Below, one piece after another: positions 33,461-42,620 of a stretch of 64,000 nucleotides of DNA (positions are counted from its first letter, which is position 1; the number at the start of each line of letters is the position of its first letter). Position numbers and translations under genes: made by a program. The notes beneath the pieces are model-generated. The model searched no databases. It was not told the DNA's origin and saw only the letters and a program-made list of their open reading frames with translations. The stretch covers positions 3,140,001-3,204,000 of the forward strand of contig NZ_CP093280.1 of NCBI RefSeq assembly GCF_026651855.1, read 5' to 3'. Source of the DNA: Pseudomonas silvicola. Its GTDB lineage: Bacteria > Pseudomonadota > Gammaproteobacteria > Pseudomonadales > Pseudomonadaceae.

Positions 33461-35944
33461 ATGGCTTTGAGCAGCGTGATCGACCTGAAGGTCATCGCAG
33501 ATCCTTCGCAGTTCGACCGCCAGAGCGGTAACTGGCTGGAGCGTGCAGTGTTCAACCACCGCGCGCTGGTGGTGCTGGTGTGTGCGGTACTGACTGCCTT
33601 CCTCGGGTGGAATGCGTTGAAACTGCCGGTCAATGCCAGTTTCGAGAAGATGATTCCTCAGTCACACCCCTACATTCGTCACTATTTCGAGAATCGGGAC
33701 TCACTGCGCGGCATGGGCAACTCGGTACGCATCGCGGTGGAAAACACCCAGGGCGACATTTTTGACAAGAACTACTTGCGCACGCTGCAACAGGTCAATG
33801 ACGTCGTGTACCTGCTGCCGGGTGTCGACCAGGGCTGGATGCGCGGGCTCTGGACCAGCAGTTTGCGTTGGACAGAGGTCACAGAAGAGGGCTATCGCGG
33901 CGGTCCGATCATTCCTGACCGGTTCGACGGCAGCCCGGCGTCCATGGACCGCCTGCGTGAGAATATCTACCGTGCGGGCATCATCGGCAGCTACGTCGCC
34001 AACGACATGCGCTCATCGATGATTTTCGTGCCGTTGCTCAGCGTGGACCCGCGCACCGGCAATCCGCTGGATTACACCTCCTTCGCCCACCAACTGGAGG
34101 CGCAGGTGCGGGCGTTGGAAACCCCGACGGTCAAGGTTCACATCATCGGTTTCGCCAAGCTGGTGGGCGACCTGATCGACGGCTTGTACGAGGTGATGGC
34201 TTATTTCGCAGTCTCGGTGCTGATCGCCAGCCTGTTGGTGTATGCCTACACCCGGTGTCTGCGCAGCACGCTATTGCTGGTGTTTTGCGCGCTGCTGGGG
34301 GTGGTCTGGCTCCTGGGCCTGCTCAGCGTGCTGGGCTTCGTGCTGGACCCGTACTCGATTCTGGTGCCGTTCCTGATCTTCGCCATCGGCCTGTCCCATG
34401 GCGCGCAGAAGATGAATGGCATCATGCAGGACGTCGGCAGAGGCACCCACAAGTACGTCGCGGCGCGCTATACGTTTCGCCGGCTGTTCATGGCCGGGCT
34501 GACGGCGTTGCTGGTCAACATTGTCGGTTTCGCCGTGCTGATGATCATCGACATCCCGGTCATCCGTGACATGGCGCTGACGACCAGCCTGGGTGTTTCG
34601 GTGCTGATTTTCACCAAGCTGTTCCTGATTCCTGTGCTGCTCTCGTATCTTGGCGTCAGCGCCAAGGCGGCTGCGCGCAGTGTGCGTTCGATGGAGCGAG
34701 TTGGCGAGGGTCGTAGCCCACTGCAAGCGGTACGTCATTGGTTGATTCGGTTGACCGAACGTCGTCGCGCCGTTACCGCGATTGCCTGCGCAGCAGCGCT
34801 GACGGTCGTCGGCCTGTGGATCGGCCACGGTGTGCAGTTCGGCGATCTCAGCGCCGGGGCGCCCGAGTTACGGCCGCAGTCCCGGTATAACCAGGATGTG
34901 GCGTTCGTGACGCGCAATTATGGGCTGTCCATCGATCAGTTCGCAGTCATGCTCAAGACCGCACCTGGCCAATGCACCCAATATGCCTCGGTGGTGGAAG
35001 CCAATCGACTGAGTGCGCAACTGCAGCAGATTCCTGGCGTGCAGACCACATTTTCCTCGGCGGACGGCATCATGCTGGCGACCTCGGGCATGTTCGAAGG
35101 CAACCCGAAATGGCTGACCATCCCGCGCAACACCAGCAACCGCAGCCAGGCGTTCCAGAACTTTTCGACCGATCGCCCGGAACTCGCGGACCGCAGTTGC
35201 GCGGTGACGCCCATCGTCGCCTATCTGGCCGACCATAAAGCACAGACGCTTGACCGCGTGGTGGCGGCCGTCGAGGCCTTCGCTGCCGAGCATAACGGTG
35301 AAGGTCGGCAATTTCTGCTGGCCGCTGGCAACGCGGGCATCGAAGCCACCACCAACATCGTCGTGAAGCAGAGTTTCTGGACGCTGCACCTGGTGCTGTA
35401 TGGCGCCGTCGCATTGTTGTGCTTCGTGACTTTCCGCAGTTGGCGGGCGACGTTGGTCGCGCTGATTCCGTTGGTCATCACCTCGATTTTGTGCGAGGCG
35501 CTGATGGCGTTGCTGGGCATCGGCATCAAGGTCGCGACCCTGCCGGTGATTGCGGTAGGGGTGGGGGTCGGCGTCGATTACGCGTTATACCTGTTGAGCG
35601 TGCAACTGCGCTTGCAGCGCAGTGGTCTGAGTCTGGCCGAGGCGTACCAGGGGGCGCTGGATTTCGTGGGGCGCATTGTCGCGTTGGTAGGCTGGACCAT
35701 GGCCGCCGGCGTACTGCCGTGGATCTGGTCGCCGATCAAGTTTCAGGCCGACATGGGGATTCTGCTGGCGTTCATGTTCTTGTGGAACATGTTTGGCGCA
35801 CTGGTGCTTATCCCGGCGTTGTCGCACTTCCTGTTGCAGTCACCGGCGAAAGGCAGCGCGGATACCCCTCAAGAAAATGCTGATAGCCCGCCCGCCGCAC
35901 TCCTTTGCGAGACACCACAGATGATCGAAAGGATCCGCGCATGA
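33461..35944 (+). CDS. RND/MMPL-family inner-membrane transporter
   Basis: The 827-residue protein has the RND layout: a first membrane helix at about 33-50, a large periplasmic loop, helices 2-6 around 240-400, a second periplasmic loop, and helices 8-12 in the last 200 residues. It contains the paired GVGVGVDYALYL segment characteristic of MMPL and hopanoid-type RND proteins. Such proteins move lipids, sterols or other hydrophobic compounds. It overlaps the next gene, a CoA ligase, by ATGA, linking transport to activation. Direction of transport cannot be judged from sequence. Confidence 0.9.
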   Translation: MALSSVIDLKVIADPSQFDRQSGNWLERAVFNHRALVVLVCAVLTAFLGWNALKLPVNASFEKMIPQSHPYIRHYFENRDSLRGMGNSVRIAVENTQGDIFDKNYLRTLQQVNDVVYLLPGVDQGWMRGLWTSSLRWTEVTEEGYRGGPIIPDRFDGSPASMDRLRENIYRAGIIGSYVANDMRSSMIFVPLLSVDPRTGNPLDYTSFAHQLEAQVRALETPTVKVHIIGFAKLVGDLIDGLYEVMAYFAVSVLIASLLVYAYTRCLRSTLLLVFCALLGVVWLLGLLSVLGFVLDPYSILVPFLIFAIGLSHGAQKMNGIMQDVGRGTHKYVAARYTFRRLFMAGLTALLVNIVGFAVLMIIDIPVIRDMALTTSLGVSVLIFTKLFLIPVLLSYLGVSAKAAARSVRSMERVGEGRSPLQAVRHWLIRLTERRRAVTAIACAAALTVVGLWIGHGVQFGDLSAGAPELRPQSRYNQDVAFVTRNYGLSIDQFAVMLKTAPGQCTQYASVVEANRLSAQLQQIPGVQTTFSSADGIMLATSGMFEGNPKWLTIPRNTSNRSQAFQNFSTDRPELADRSCAVTPIVAYLADHKAQTLDRVVAAVEAFAAEHNGEGRQFLLAAGNAGIEATTNIVVKQSFWTLHLVLYGAVALLCFVTFRSWRATLVALIPLVITSILCEALMALLGIGIKVATLPVIAVGVGVGVDYALYLLSVQLRLQRSGLSLAEAYQGALDFVGRIVALVGWTMAAGVLPWIWSPIKFQADMGILLAFMFLWNMFGALVLIPALSHFLLQSPAKGSADTPQENADSPPAALLCETPQMIERIRA

Positions 35945-37524
35945 CGGTGTTCTCTGGCAAGCCCATGACCGCTGCAAGCGCCGTTCCTGAACGGCTGTCA
36001 GCCGCCACGCTCTGGGAGTTGCTCATCGCGCGTGCGGCGTTGAGTCCTGATGCAACGATGCTCATTGACGGTACCCGTGGCGTCAAAATGAGCTTCGCTC
36101 AGGCCCATCACATCGCCGAGCGTCTGGCCGCCGGGCTTCAGACGACCGGCATCGGCAAAGGCAGCCGGGTGACCTGGCAACTGCCCACCGGCATCGTGGC
36201 GGTCATGACCGCTCTGGCGCTGGCGCGACTGGGCGCCGTGCAAAGCCCGGTCATCTCGCTGTACGGTGCCAAAGAGCTGGGTGCGGTCTTGCAGGGCAGC
36301 AATTGCGAGTATTTGCTCATTGGCGCTGAAGCGGACGCCATCACGCGAGCCCAGGATGCCATGCTGCCTCTGTGTCAACCGCCCCGCGTCATTCCGCTGT
36401 CTGGCGAATTACCCCAAGCTCACCCCTCGACACTCGCGCCGTATGAAAGTGACCATGGTATCGCGCGTTGGGTGTATTACACCTCCGGCACCACGTCGCA
36501 GCCCAAAGGCGCATTGCACACCGATCGCAGCCTGATGCTGGGCGGCGAGAACCTGGCCCTGGCGATGGCGGTAGACCACCACGACGTGGGTAGCGTGGCG
36601 TTTCCATTCGCCCACATCGGCGGCGCCATGTACACCGCCATGCTGCTGATGACCGGCATGAGCGCGGTGCTGCTGGAGCGCTTCCAGCCTGCAGAAGCCG
36701 CGGCGGTATTTGCCCGCCATGGCGTGACAACGACCGGGGGCAGCACTGCGCACTACGAAGCGTTGCTGACCGAACAGCAGCGTACGCCCGGTGACCCGTT
36801 GATTCCCTCGTTGCGTTTGCTGTGTGGCGGCGGCGCGTTCTGCCCTCCGGCGCTGCACCAGCGCGTGGCCAGTGAACTGGGCTGTACCCTCCTGCACAAC
36901 TACGGGATGACCGAAATCCCGTTGATCTGCGCCGGCTCGACCTCTGATGACCAGAATGCCCTTGCGCACAGTTGTGGCGCGCCTGTATCGGGCATCGAGT
37001 TGCGCGTGGTGGACGCTGCCGGACGCACGGTGCACGAGCAAGAAGGCGAGGTGCGCGTGCGCGGGCCTGCTGTTTTTCAGGGGTACAGCGATCCGGCATT
37101 GAATGAGCAGGCCTTCGATGATGAAGGTTTCTTCCGCACCGGCGACCTCGGCCGCCTGCGCGCGGACGGGCGTCTGGTGCTGACGGGGCGGCTCAAGGAC
37201 GTGATCATTCGCAAAGGCGAGAACGTCTCGGCACTGGAGCTTGAAGAAATCCTTTATCGCCATCCCAAGGTCGGTGCAGTGGCGGTGATCGGCCTGCCTG
37301 ATCCGCAGCGCGGCGAGCGCGTCTGCGCAGTGGTCGAACCGGCCGACGGTCAGGCGGCGCTGACCTTCGACGAGATGGTCGCGCTGTTCCTGTCCGCGAA
37401 GATCATGGTGCAGAAGATCCCCGAGCAACTGGAAATCATCGACCGTATGCCACGCAATGAAACCTTGAAAAAAATCCTCAAGCACGAACTGCGCGCGCGC
37501 TTTTCCACCGAGCCTGCCGTGTAG
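35941..37524 (+). CDS. AMP-forming acyl-CoA ligase 3
   Basis: This ligase of 527 residues has the P-loop [11 protein letters not shown], the NYGMTE motif, RTGDLG and the catalytic lysine in the NETLKKILK segment. It makes an acyl-CoA from the free acid with ATP. The ATG at 35941 overlaps the stop of the RND gene and has AAGGA about 7 nt upstream. This coupling suggests vectorial uptake, in which the imported acid is trapped as its CoA ester. It precedes a true thiolase by 73 bp in the same operon. It is the third distinct ligase of the island. Confidence 0.92.
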   Translation: MTVFSGKPMTAASAVPERLSAATLWELLIARAALSPDATMLIDGTRGVKMSFAQAHHIAERLAAGLQTTGIGKGSRVTWQLPTGIVAVMTALALARLGAVQSPVISLYGAKELGAVLQGSNCEYLLIGAEADAITRAQDAMLPLCQPPRVIPLSGELPQAHPSTLAPYESDHGIARWVYYTSGTTSQPKGALHTDRSLMLGGENLALAMAVDHHDVGSVAFPFAHIGGAMYTAMLLMTGMSAVLLERFQPAEAAAVFARHGVTTTGGSTAHYEALLTEQQRTPGDPLIPSLRLLCGGGAFCPPALHQRVASELGCTLLHNYGMTEIPLICAGSTSDDQNALAHSCGAPVSGIELRVVDAAGRTVHEQEGEVRVRGPAVFQGYSDPALNEQAFDDEGFFRTGDLGRLRADGRLVLTGRLKDVIIRKGENVSALELEEILYRHPKVGAVAVIGLPDPQRGERVCAVVEPADGQAALTFDEMVALFLSAKIMVQKIPEQLEIIDRMPRNETLKKILKHELRARFSTEPAV

Positions 37525-37597
37525 GCGTCAGGCCTCACCGTTGCAAGTCCAGGGCTGCGCACACGCGGCGCAGCCCTCATCCCCAGGAGCGAACCCC

Positions 37598-38785
37598 ATG
37601 AGAGAAGCCGTTATCGTATCCACGGCACGCACCCCGATTGGCAAAGCCCATCGCGGCGCGCTGAACAATATCAAATCGCCGACATTGACTGCCCATGTCC
37701 TCAGCCACGCCGTGCAACGGGCCGGCATCGAGCCGGGGGAGGTCGAAGACGTGATCGTTGGTGCCGCCATGGGCGCCGGCACAGCCGGTCGTAACCTGGC
37801 CCGCGCTGCAGCGCTGCGCGCGGGGCTGGGTGTCAACGTCGCAGGTTCCACCGTGGACCGCCAATGTGCCTCGGGCCTGATGGCGATCGCCATCGCCGCT
37901 AAACAGATCATCGTTGATCAGATGGACATCGTGATCGGCGCCGGATCAGAAAACGTCAGCGCCCTGACCCCTTCGTACATCGAGTGGGCGTTGCGGGAAA
38001 AAGACGACGCCTTGATCGAACGCGTACCTGCTGCCTACATGCCAATGATCGACACCGCCGAGTTTGTCGCCCGCAAATATGGCGTGAGCCGCCAGCAGCA
38101 AGACACGTTCGCACTGCTGGCACACCAGCGCGCAAGCACCGCCCAACAGGCCGCCAGGTTCGAGGCCGAGATCGCGCCGATTCAGGTCAGCCAGCGAATC
38201 GTTGACAAAACCACCCAAGCCGTCAGCTACAAGGACTTTCTGTTCAGTGCGGACGAATGCCTACGCCATGACACCACGGCCGAAGGCTTGGCCGCGCTCA
38301 AACCGGTGCTGGACGGGGGCACGGTGACGGCCGGTAACGCCAGCCAATTGTCCGACGGCGCTGCGGCGTGCCTGCTGATGGATGCGCAGGTGGCCGAGCG
38401 TAGAGGCTTGCAGCCGCTGGGGGCCTACCGTGGCTTCATTGCCACGGGATGCGCCCCTGAAGAAATGGGCGTCGGGCCGATGAGTGCGATTCCTGCGTTG
38501 CTGAAGAAGCACAGCCTGACCGTTGCCGACGTCGGGCTGTGGGAGCTTAACGAGGCGTTCGCCTGTCAGGCGGTTTATTGCCGTGATCAGCTGGGCATCG
38601 ACCCGGCGCTGTTCAACGTCAATGGTGGTGGTATTGCATTGGGTCACCCGTTTGGCATGACCGGGGCTCGGCTGGTGGGTAGCGCACTGCTGGAGGGGCG
38701 TCGTCGTGGCGTCCGCTTCGTGGTGGTGTCGATGTGCGTGGGCGGCGGAATGGGCGCTGCAGGGCTGTTTGAGGTCTACGATTGA
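37598..38785 (+). CDS. acetyl-CoA acetyltransferase (degradative thiolase)
   Basis: This 395-residue protein is a true thiolase. It has the N-terminal nucleophile Cys90 in DRQCASG, His350 in the GHPFG loop and the second cysteine about Cys380 in SMCVGGG. It should split a 3-ketoacyl-CoA with CoA to release acetyl-CoA or propionyl-CoA. This distinguishes it from the two Cys-less Ltp-like homologues at 3.5 and 6.6 kb. The ATG at 37598 lies 8 nt after AGGAG. It is the last gene of the DUF1302 operon and is followed by an intrinsic terminator. Confidence 0.93.
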   Translation: MREAVIVSTARTPIGKAHRGALNNIKSPTLTAHVLSHAVQRAGIEPGEVEDVIVGAAMGAGTAGRNLARAAALRAGLGVNVAGSTVDRQCASGLMAIAIAAKQIIVDQMDIVIGAGSENVSALTPSYIEWALREKDDALIERVPAAYMPMIDTAEFVARKYGVSRQQQDTFALLAHQRASTAQQAARFEAEIAPIQVSQRIVDKTTQAVSYKDFLFSADECLRHDTTAEGLAALKPVLDGGTVTAGNASQLSDGAAACLLMDAQVAERRGLQPLGAYRGFIATGCAPEEMGVGPMSAIPALLKKHSLTVADVGLWELNEAFACQAVYCRDQLGIDPALFNVNGGGIALGHPFGMTGARLVGSALLEGRRRGVRFVVVSMCVGGGMGAAGLFEVYD

Positions 38786-38817
38786 CGGCGGAACACGTCG
38801 CCAAGGGATATGCAGTG

Positions 38818-38847
38818 AAGGCGCCGGTTTTCGAGACCGGCGCCTTT
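38818..38847 (+). terminator. intrinsic terminator after the DUF1302 operon
   Basis: An 11-bp stem (AAGGCGCCGGT pairing with ACCGGCGCCTT) with a 7-base loop is followed by a short TTATT tail. It lies between the thiolase and the convergent SDR 3. Confidence 0.8.
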
Positions 38848-38849
38848 AT

Positions 38850-39548
38850 TCAGCTCAGTCCGACAACGGGAATCACTGCGCCATGGATGGCGTTGGCAGC
38901 GTCTGACGCCAGAAACGCCATGACCGAGGCCAACTGGGCGGTAGAGACCCAAGTGGCCGGGTCCGCATCGGGCATCGCCGCGCGGTTGGCGGGGGTGTCG
39001 AGGATGCTGGGGGCCACTGCGTTGACGTTGATCCCGTGTTCGCGCAGCTCAAGGGCCATCGACTCGGTCAGCCGCGCGACCACGCTTTTGGACGCACAGT
39101 ACGCGCCCATCTGCGGTTTGCCGCTGACCGCTGAGGCTGCCGCAATGTTGATGATTTTGCCGCTTCCGGCATCGATCATGCCAGGCACAACAGCCCGGCT
39201 GGCGTTCAGTGTGGTGGAAACGTTCAGATCGAGCATGCGCTGCCAGTCTCCGGGATCGGCATCGTGCACCGGGTTACCCATGGTGAAGCCGCCGGCAATG
39301 TTGCACAGCACCGACGCGGGCCCCAAGGATGCCAACGATTTGCCAATGGCCGCGAGGGAGGCCGCCGTATCCGTGAGGTCGATGACCAGAAAATGCTTCT
39401 CGCCATCGGCCCGGGCGAACGCGCTGTGGAGCACGTCTTCGTTACAGTCGATGAGCAATACCCGTGCACCATCGCCGAGGAATGCCTTGGCCACTGCACG
39501 CCCGAGCGCGCCCGCAGCACCTGTGATCACAACCAATGGAGCAGTCAT
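38850..39548 (-). CDS. short-chain dehydrogenase/reductase 3
   Basis: The 232-residue protein has the TGAAGALGR glycine motif, a CNIAGG segment near residue 86 and a catalytic YCASK. It is slightly shorter than most SDRs. It should use NAD(H) or NADP(H) on a hydroxyl or keto group. The ATG at 39548 is preceded by GGAG. It is a single-gene minus-strand unit divergent from the DUF35-dehydrogenase operon, with operator copy J just upstream. Confidence 0.88.
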   Translation of the reverse strand: MTAPLVVITGAAGALGRAVAKAFLGDGARVLLIDCNEDVLHSAFARADGEKHFLVIDLTDTAASLAAIGKSLASLGPASVLCNIAGGFTMGNPVHDADPGDWQRMLDLNVSTTLNASRAVVPGMIDAGSGKIINIAAASAVSGKPQMGAYCASKSVVARLTESMALELREHGINVNAVAPSILDTPANRAAMPDADPATWVSTAQLASVMAFLASDAANAIHGAVIPVVGLS

Positions 39549-39568
39549 CGTGTTCTCCTTCTTGTTTA

Positions 39569-39589
39569 TAACTGACTGGTATTCAGCTT
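39569..39589. promoter_or_regulatory. shared 21-bp operator, copy J
   Basis: The left half is a perfect TAACTGAC and the right half is TTCAGCTT. It begins 21 bases upstream of the SDR 3 start. Confidence 0.75.
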
Positions 39590-39700
39590 ATACGCCTGCC
39601 ATGGCGCCTGCAAGTTTCCAAGATCGGGGGGGGTAAACGGCTTATACGCTATTGAAAAGTTTTTATGACAAGGGCTTGCGTGAACGCTCTGAATGCCATA

Positions 39701-39721
39701 AAACTAACGACATGTTAGCTA
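39701..39721. promoter_or_regulatory. shared 21-bp operator, copy K
   Basis: The half-sites AAACTAAC and GTTAGCTA mirror each other around a 5-bp spacer. The copy is about 75 bp before the DUF35 gene and would control the DUF35/dehydrogenase/TetR 2 operon. Confidence 0.7.
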
Positions 39722-39795
39722 TTAATGTTTTTGACGACCTCGTCCATGTGTCAGGCAACCAGGGTCGTCGCCGTTTGTAAAAGGTAGGAACACAG

Positions 39796-40200
39796 ATGAG
39801 TGCTACGCAACGAGCGTTACCGGCGCTGAATGATCTCAATCGCTTCTTCTGGACCGGCGGCGGTGATGGCCAGCTGCGTTTTTTACATTGCCCGCATTGT
39901 GAGGTGTTCGTGCACCCACCAGCGCCGCTGTGCCCGCACTGTCTGGGCGCTCAGCTGCAGCCGCGAACGGTCATCGGCCAAGGCCGGATTGAGGCTCTGA
40001 CGGTCAATCATCAAGCGTGGACGCCCGGACAGGCTGTGCCTGAAGCGATTGCAATCATCAGCCTTGATGATCAGCCAGGCTTGCAGATGACCAGCAACAT
40101 CGTGGGCTGCGACCCGCAAGACGCCTACATCGGCCAACGGGTGAAGGTGGTCTTTGAGGCCCATGAAGACATCTACCTACCGCTGTTCAGCCCTGTCTGA
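39796..40200 (+). CDS. DUF35 (Zn-ribbon/OB-fold) acyl-CoA-associated protein
   Basis: This small protein of 134 residues has an N-terminal zinc ribbon formed by Cys32, Cys35, Cys46 and Cys49 (CPHC and CPHC) and a following OB-like domain. DUF35 proteins partner Ltp-type thiolase homologues: in steroid catabolism a DUF35 domain is needed for Ltp2 aldolase activity. Here the gene is far from both Ltp-like genes but shares their operator. It heads an operon of four dehydrogenase subunits and a TetR gene. It may serve one or both of the Ltp-like proteins at 3.5 and 6.6 kb. Confidence 0.88.
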   Translation: MSATQRALPALNDLNRFFWTGGGDGQLRFLHCPHCEVFVHPPAPLCPHCLGAQLQPRTVIGQGRIEALTVNHQAWTPGQAVPEAIAIISLDDQPGLQMTSNIVGCDPQDAYIGQRVKVVFEAHEDIYLPLFSPV

Positions 40201-40208
40201 GAACTGCC

Positions 40209-41342
40209 ATGTCAAACTTCGACCACGAAGCACTCAACGCCATTGCTGAGCAGGCCAAGCGGCTGCTCGATGGGCAAACGACGCCCGAACATCTCAAGCA
40301 ATTGCTGGATGCGCCCGGCAGTTTTGATCGGTCATTGTGGGAGTCGGTGACCGGGCAGGGCTGGACCGCCGTCGCGGCGCCCGAGGACTTTGGTGGCCTG
40401 GACCTGGGCTGGCGCGGTCTGGGGTTGCTGTGCGAAGCGCTGGGGCGCAAGTCCGCCTCGCTGCCGCTGATCGCCAACGCCGTGCTCGCGCATGCTTTGA
40501 CCAGTGCGCAGACTGCGTCCGAGCGGGATCTGGCCCAGCGTTTGGTCGCGGGAGATATCATCGCCTGCCTGGCGCTGGCCGACCCGCAGGATGCGGGCCT
40601 GAATGCCAGTTCGCAGGCCGTCGTCAGCGACGGCCACTTGACGGGGTGTAAGGCATTGGCGGCGTTTGCGGCGGTGGCGGATGTTGCGCTGGTCCAGGCC
40701 CGTGATGCGTCAGGCGTCGGCCTTTTCTGGGTGGATTTGACCCAGGCGGGGGTGCAACGTGTCACGTGTAACACCCTGGACAATGCCAGGGCCATGGCGC
40801 AGTTGTATTTCGAGGGCGTGCCCGTGCATCGCCTTACTGGCCGTGATCACATGGACGGTAAGGCACAGTCGCGCGAGCTCGTTGATGTCGCCGCGTTATT
40901 GACCTGTTTCGAGCAAGTGGGCGGCACCCGAGCCTGTCTTGAGATGGCCTGCGCTTACGCGCTGGAGCGCCGCGCCTTCGGACATCCCATCGGTACATTT
41001 CAAGGGGTCAAGCACGCGCTGGCCAACGTGTATTGCCTGCAAGAAATCGCCCAAGGGTGTCTGGACGACGCATTGGCAGCGTGCGAACAAAACATGGACG
41101 GTGCGGCGCCGCTGATTGCTGCCGCCAGAATCGCGGCAACCCACGCCTACACCGCTGCCGCCGAGCAGAATCTGCACGTGCATGGCGGCATGGGTGTCAC
41201 CTGGGAAGCCATGCCGCATCACTTCTACCGCCGTGCACGTTCCTTGGCGCTGGAGTTGGGCGCGTTGCCGTTCTGGCGTGAACGCCTGCTCAGCAACCTG
41301 GGTCTTGAATCCACTCACACTTTGGCAGGAGTTCATGCATGA
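40209..41342 (+). CDS. acyl-CoA dehydrogenase, beta-type subunit (pair 2)
   Basis: This ACAD-fold protein of 377 residues ends with the HVHGGMGVTWEAMPHHFYRRAR pattern and lacks the YGG or AGG motif of the alpha type. It begins 8 bp after the DUF35 gene and overlaps the next dehydrogenase by ATGA, so the two subunits are almost certainly made together. By analogy with heteromeric steroid-type ACADs it is the partner that completes the flavin and substrate pockets. The substrate is unknown. Confidence 0.85.
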   Translation: MSNFDHEALNAIAEQAKRLLDGQTTPEHLKQLLDAPGSFDRSLWESVTGQGWTAVAAPEDFGGLDLGWRGLGLLCEALGRKSASLPLIANAVLAHALTSAQTASERDLAQRLVAGDIIACLALADPQDAGLNASSQAVVSDGHLTGCKALAAFAAVADVALVQARDASGVGLFWVDLTQAGVQRVTCNTLDNARAMAQLYFEGVPVHRLTGRDHMDGKAQSRELVDVAALLTCFEQVGGTRACLEMACAYALERRAFGHPIGTFQGVKHALANVYCLQEIAQGCLDDALAACEQNMDGAAPLIAAARIAATHAYTAAAEQNLHVHGGMGVTWEAMPHHFYRRARSLALELGALPFWRERLLSNLGLESTHTLAGVHA

Positions 41343-42541
41343 GCGACGCATTGACGCTGTACCGCGAGCGTGCCCGCCAATGGTTGGCCACGTTTGCGCC
41401 GCAGTACTGTGGTCAGGCCCGGCACGGCTTGAGCTTTGAGCAAGACCTGAGGCTGGCCCGCGAGTGGCAAGCGCTCAAGGTGGAGCACGGCTACGGCTGC
41501 ATCACCTTGCCCACAGCCTACGGAGGGGGCGGGGGCACTGAGCTGGAGAAAGTGGTCTTCAGTGAAGAGGAAATGCGCTACGACCTCCCGCTCAATTACT
41601 TCAGCATCAGCTTGAACAACCCGTTGCCGATCTTCCTGCGTTACGCCAACGAGGAATGGAAAAACCGCCTCGCACCGGCCACGGTCAGGGGCGAACTGCT
41701 GTGGTGCCAATTATTTTCCGAACCCAGCGCCGGGTCCGACCTGGCGTCGTTGCGGCTGAAGGCCGAAGCGGTGGAGGGGGGATGGCGCCTCAACGGCCAG
41801 AAGGTCTGGACCAGTTGGGCGCAGATCGCCGATTGGGGGGTGGTGGTCGCACGCAGCGATTCAAGTCTGCCCAAACACGCCGGGCTGACTTACTTTTTTG
41901 TCGACATGAAGTCTGCTGGCATTACTGTTCAGCCGATCCGCCGACTGGGTGATGAAAAAGACCTCAATGAGGTGTTTTTTGACGACGTGTTCATCCCCGA
42001 CGATCAGCGCCTGGGGGAGATCAATGGCGGATTCAGGGTCGCCGTGGAAACGTTGATGATCGAGCGCTACGCCGTGACCGATGAATCCGGCTACGGGCCC
42101 ACGCTGGAGCGCTTTATCGAGCTGGCAGCGAACACGCGGATCAATGGCCTGCCGGCGCTGGCCGATGGCGAAGTGCGCCAGCGCATTGCCGAGGTCTTCG
42201 TCGAGCGCCAGGGGCTCAGGGCGATCCATCGCCGCGCCCTTGAAGCGTTCGCCCTTGGTCAGGCACCGGGGCCAGAGGGCGCGATTCGCAAATTGCTGCT
42301 GGGCCGCACCCGTCAACGCCTGGGCGCGGCAGCCATGGACCTGCTGGGCGCGCAAGGCCTGGCGCTGGACCCGCAGACCCATGCGGTCAACGATTTCGCC
42401 AAGGCATGGCTGGACCCCAGCCTGCGTATTGCCGGTGGGACGGATGAGTTGCTGCTTAACACTCTTGCTGAACGCGTGTTGGGTTTGCCGCAAGACCATC
42501 GGCCCGACAAAGGCTTGCCGTTCAGCGCGCTGAAACGGTGA
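41339..42541 (+). CDS. acyl-CoA dehydrogenase, alpha-type subunit (pair 2)
   Basis: The 400-residue protein has the FSEPSAGSDLA flavin motif, NGQKVWTSW and the C-terminal IAGGTDELLLNTLAER segment. As in the other alpha-type subunits the MCAD catalytic Glu position is Gly. Its ATG overlaps the preceding beta-type gene. A 79-bp gap separates it from the next dehydrogenase gene. It should desaturate an acyl-CoA together with its partner. Confidence 0.88.
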   Translation: MSDALTLYRERARQWLATFAPQYCGQARHGLSFEQDLRLAREWQALKVEHGYGCITLPTAYGGGGGTELEKVVFSEEEMRYDLPLNYFSISLNNPLPIFLRYANEEWKNRLAPATVRGELLWCQLFSEPSAGSDLASLRLKAEAVEGGWRLNGQKVWTSWAQIADWGVVVARSDSSLPKHAGLTYFFVDMKSAGITVQPIRRLGDEKDLNEVFFDDVFIPDDQRLGEINGGFRVAVETLMIERYAVTDESGYGPTLERFIELAANTRINGLPALADGEVRQRIAEVFVERQGLRAIHRRALEAFALGQAPGPEGAIRKLLLGRTRQRLGAAAMDLLGAQGLALDPQTHAVNDFAKAWLDPSLRIAGGTDELLLNTLAERVLGLPQDHRPDKGLPFSALKR

Positions 42542-42620
42542 CTGGCTGAGGCGCCGAGACGTCGCGCCGGGATTTTCACCAGGTGCAATCATTCGCTGTA
42601 CGAACGCCACAGGAATACAT

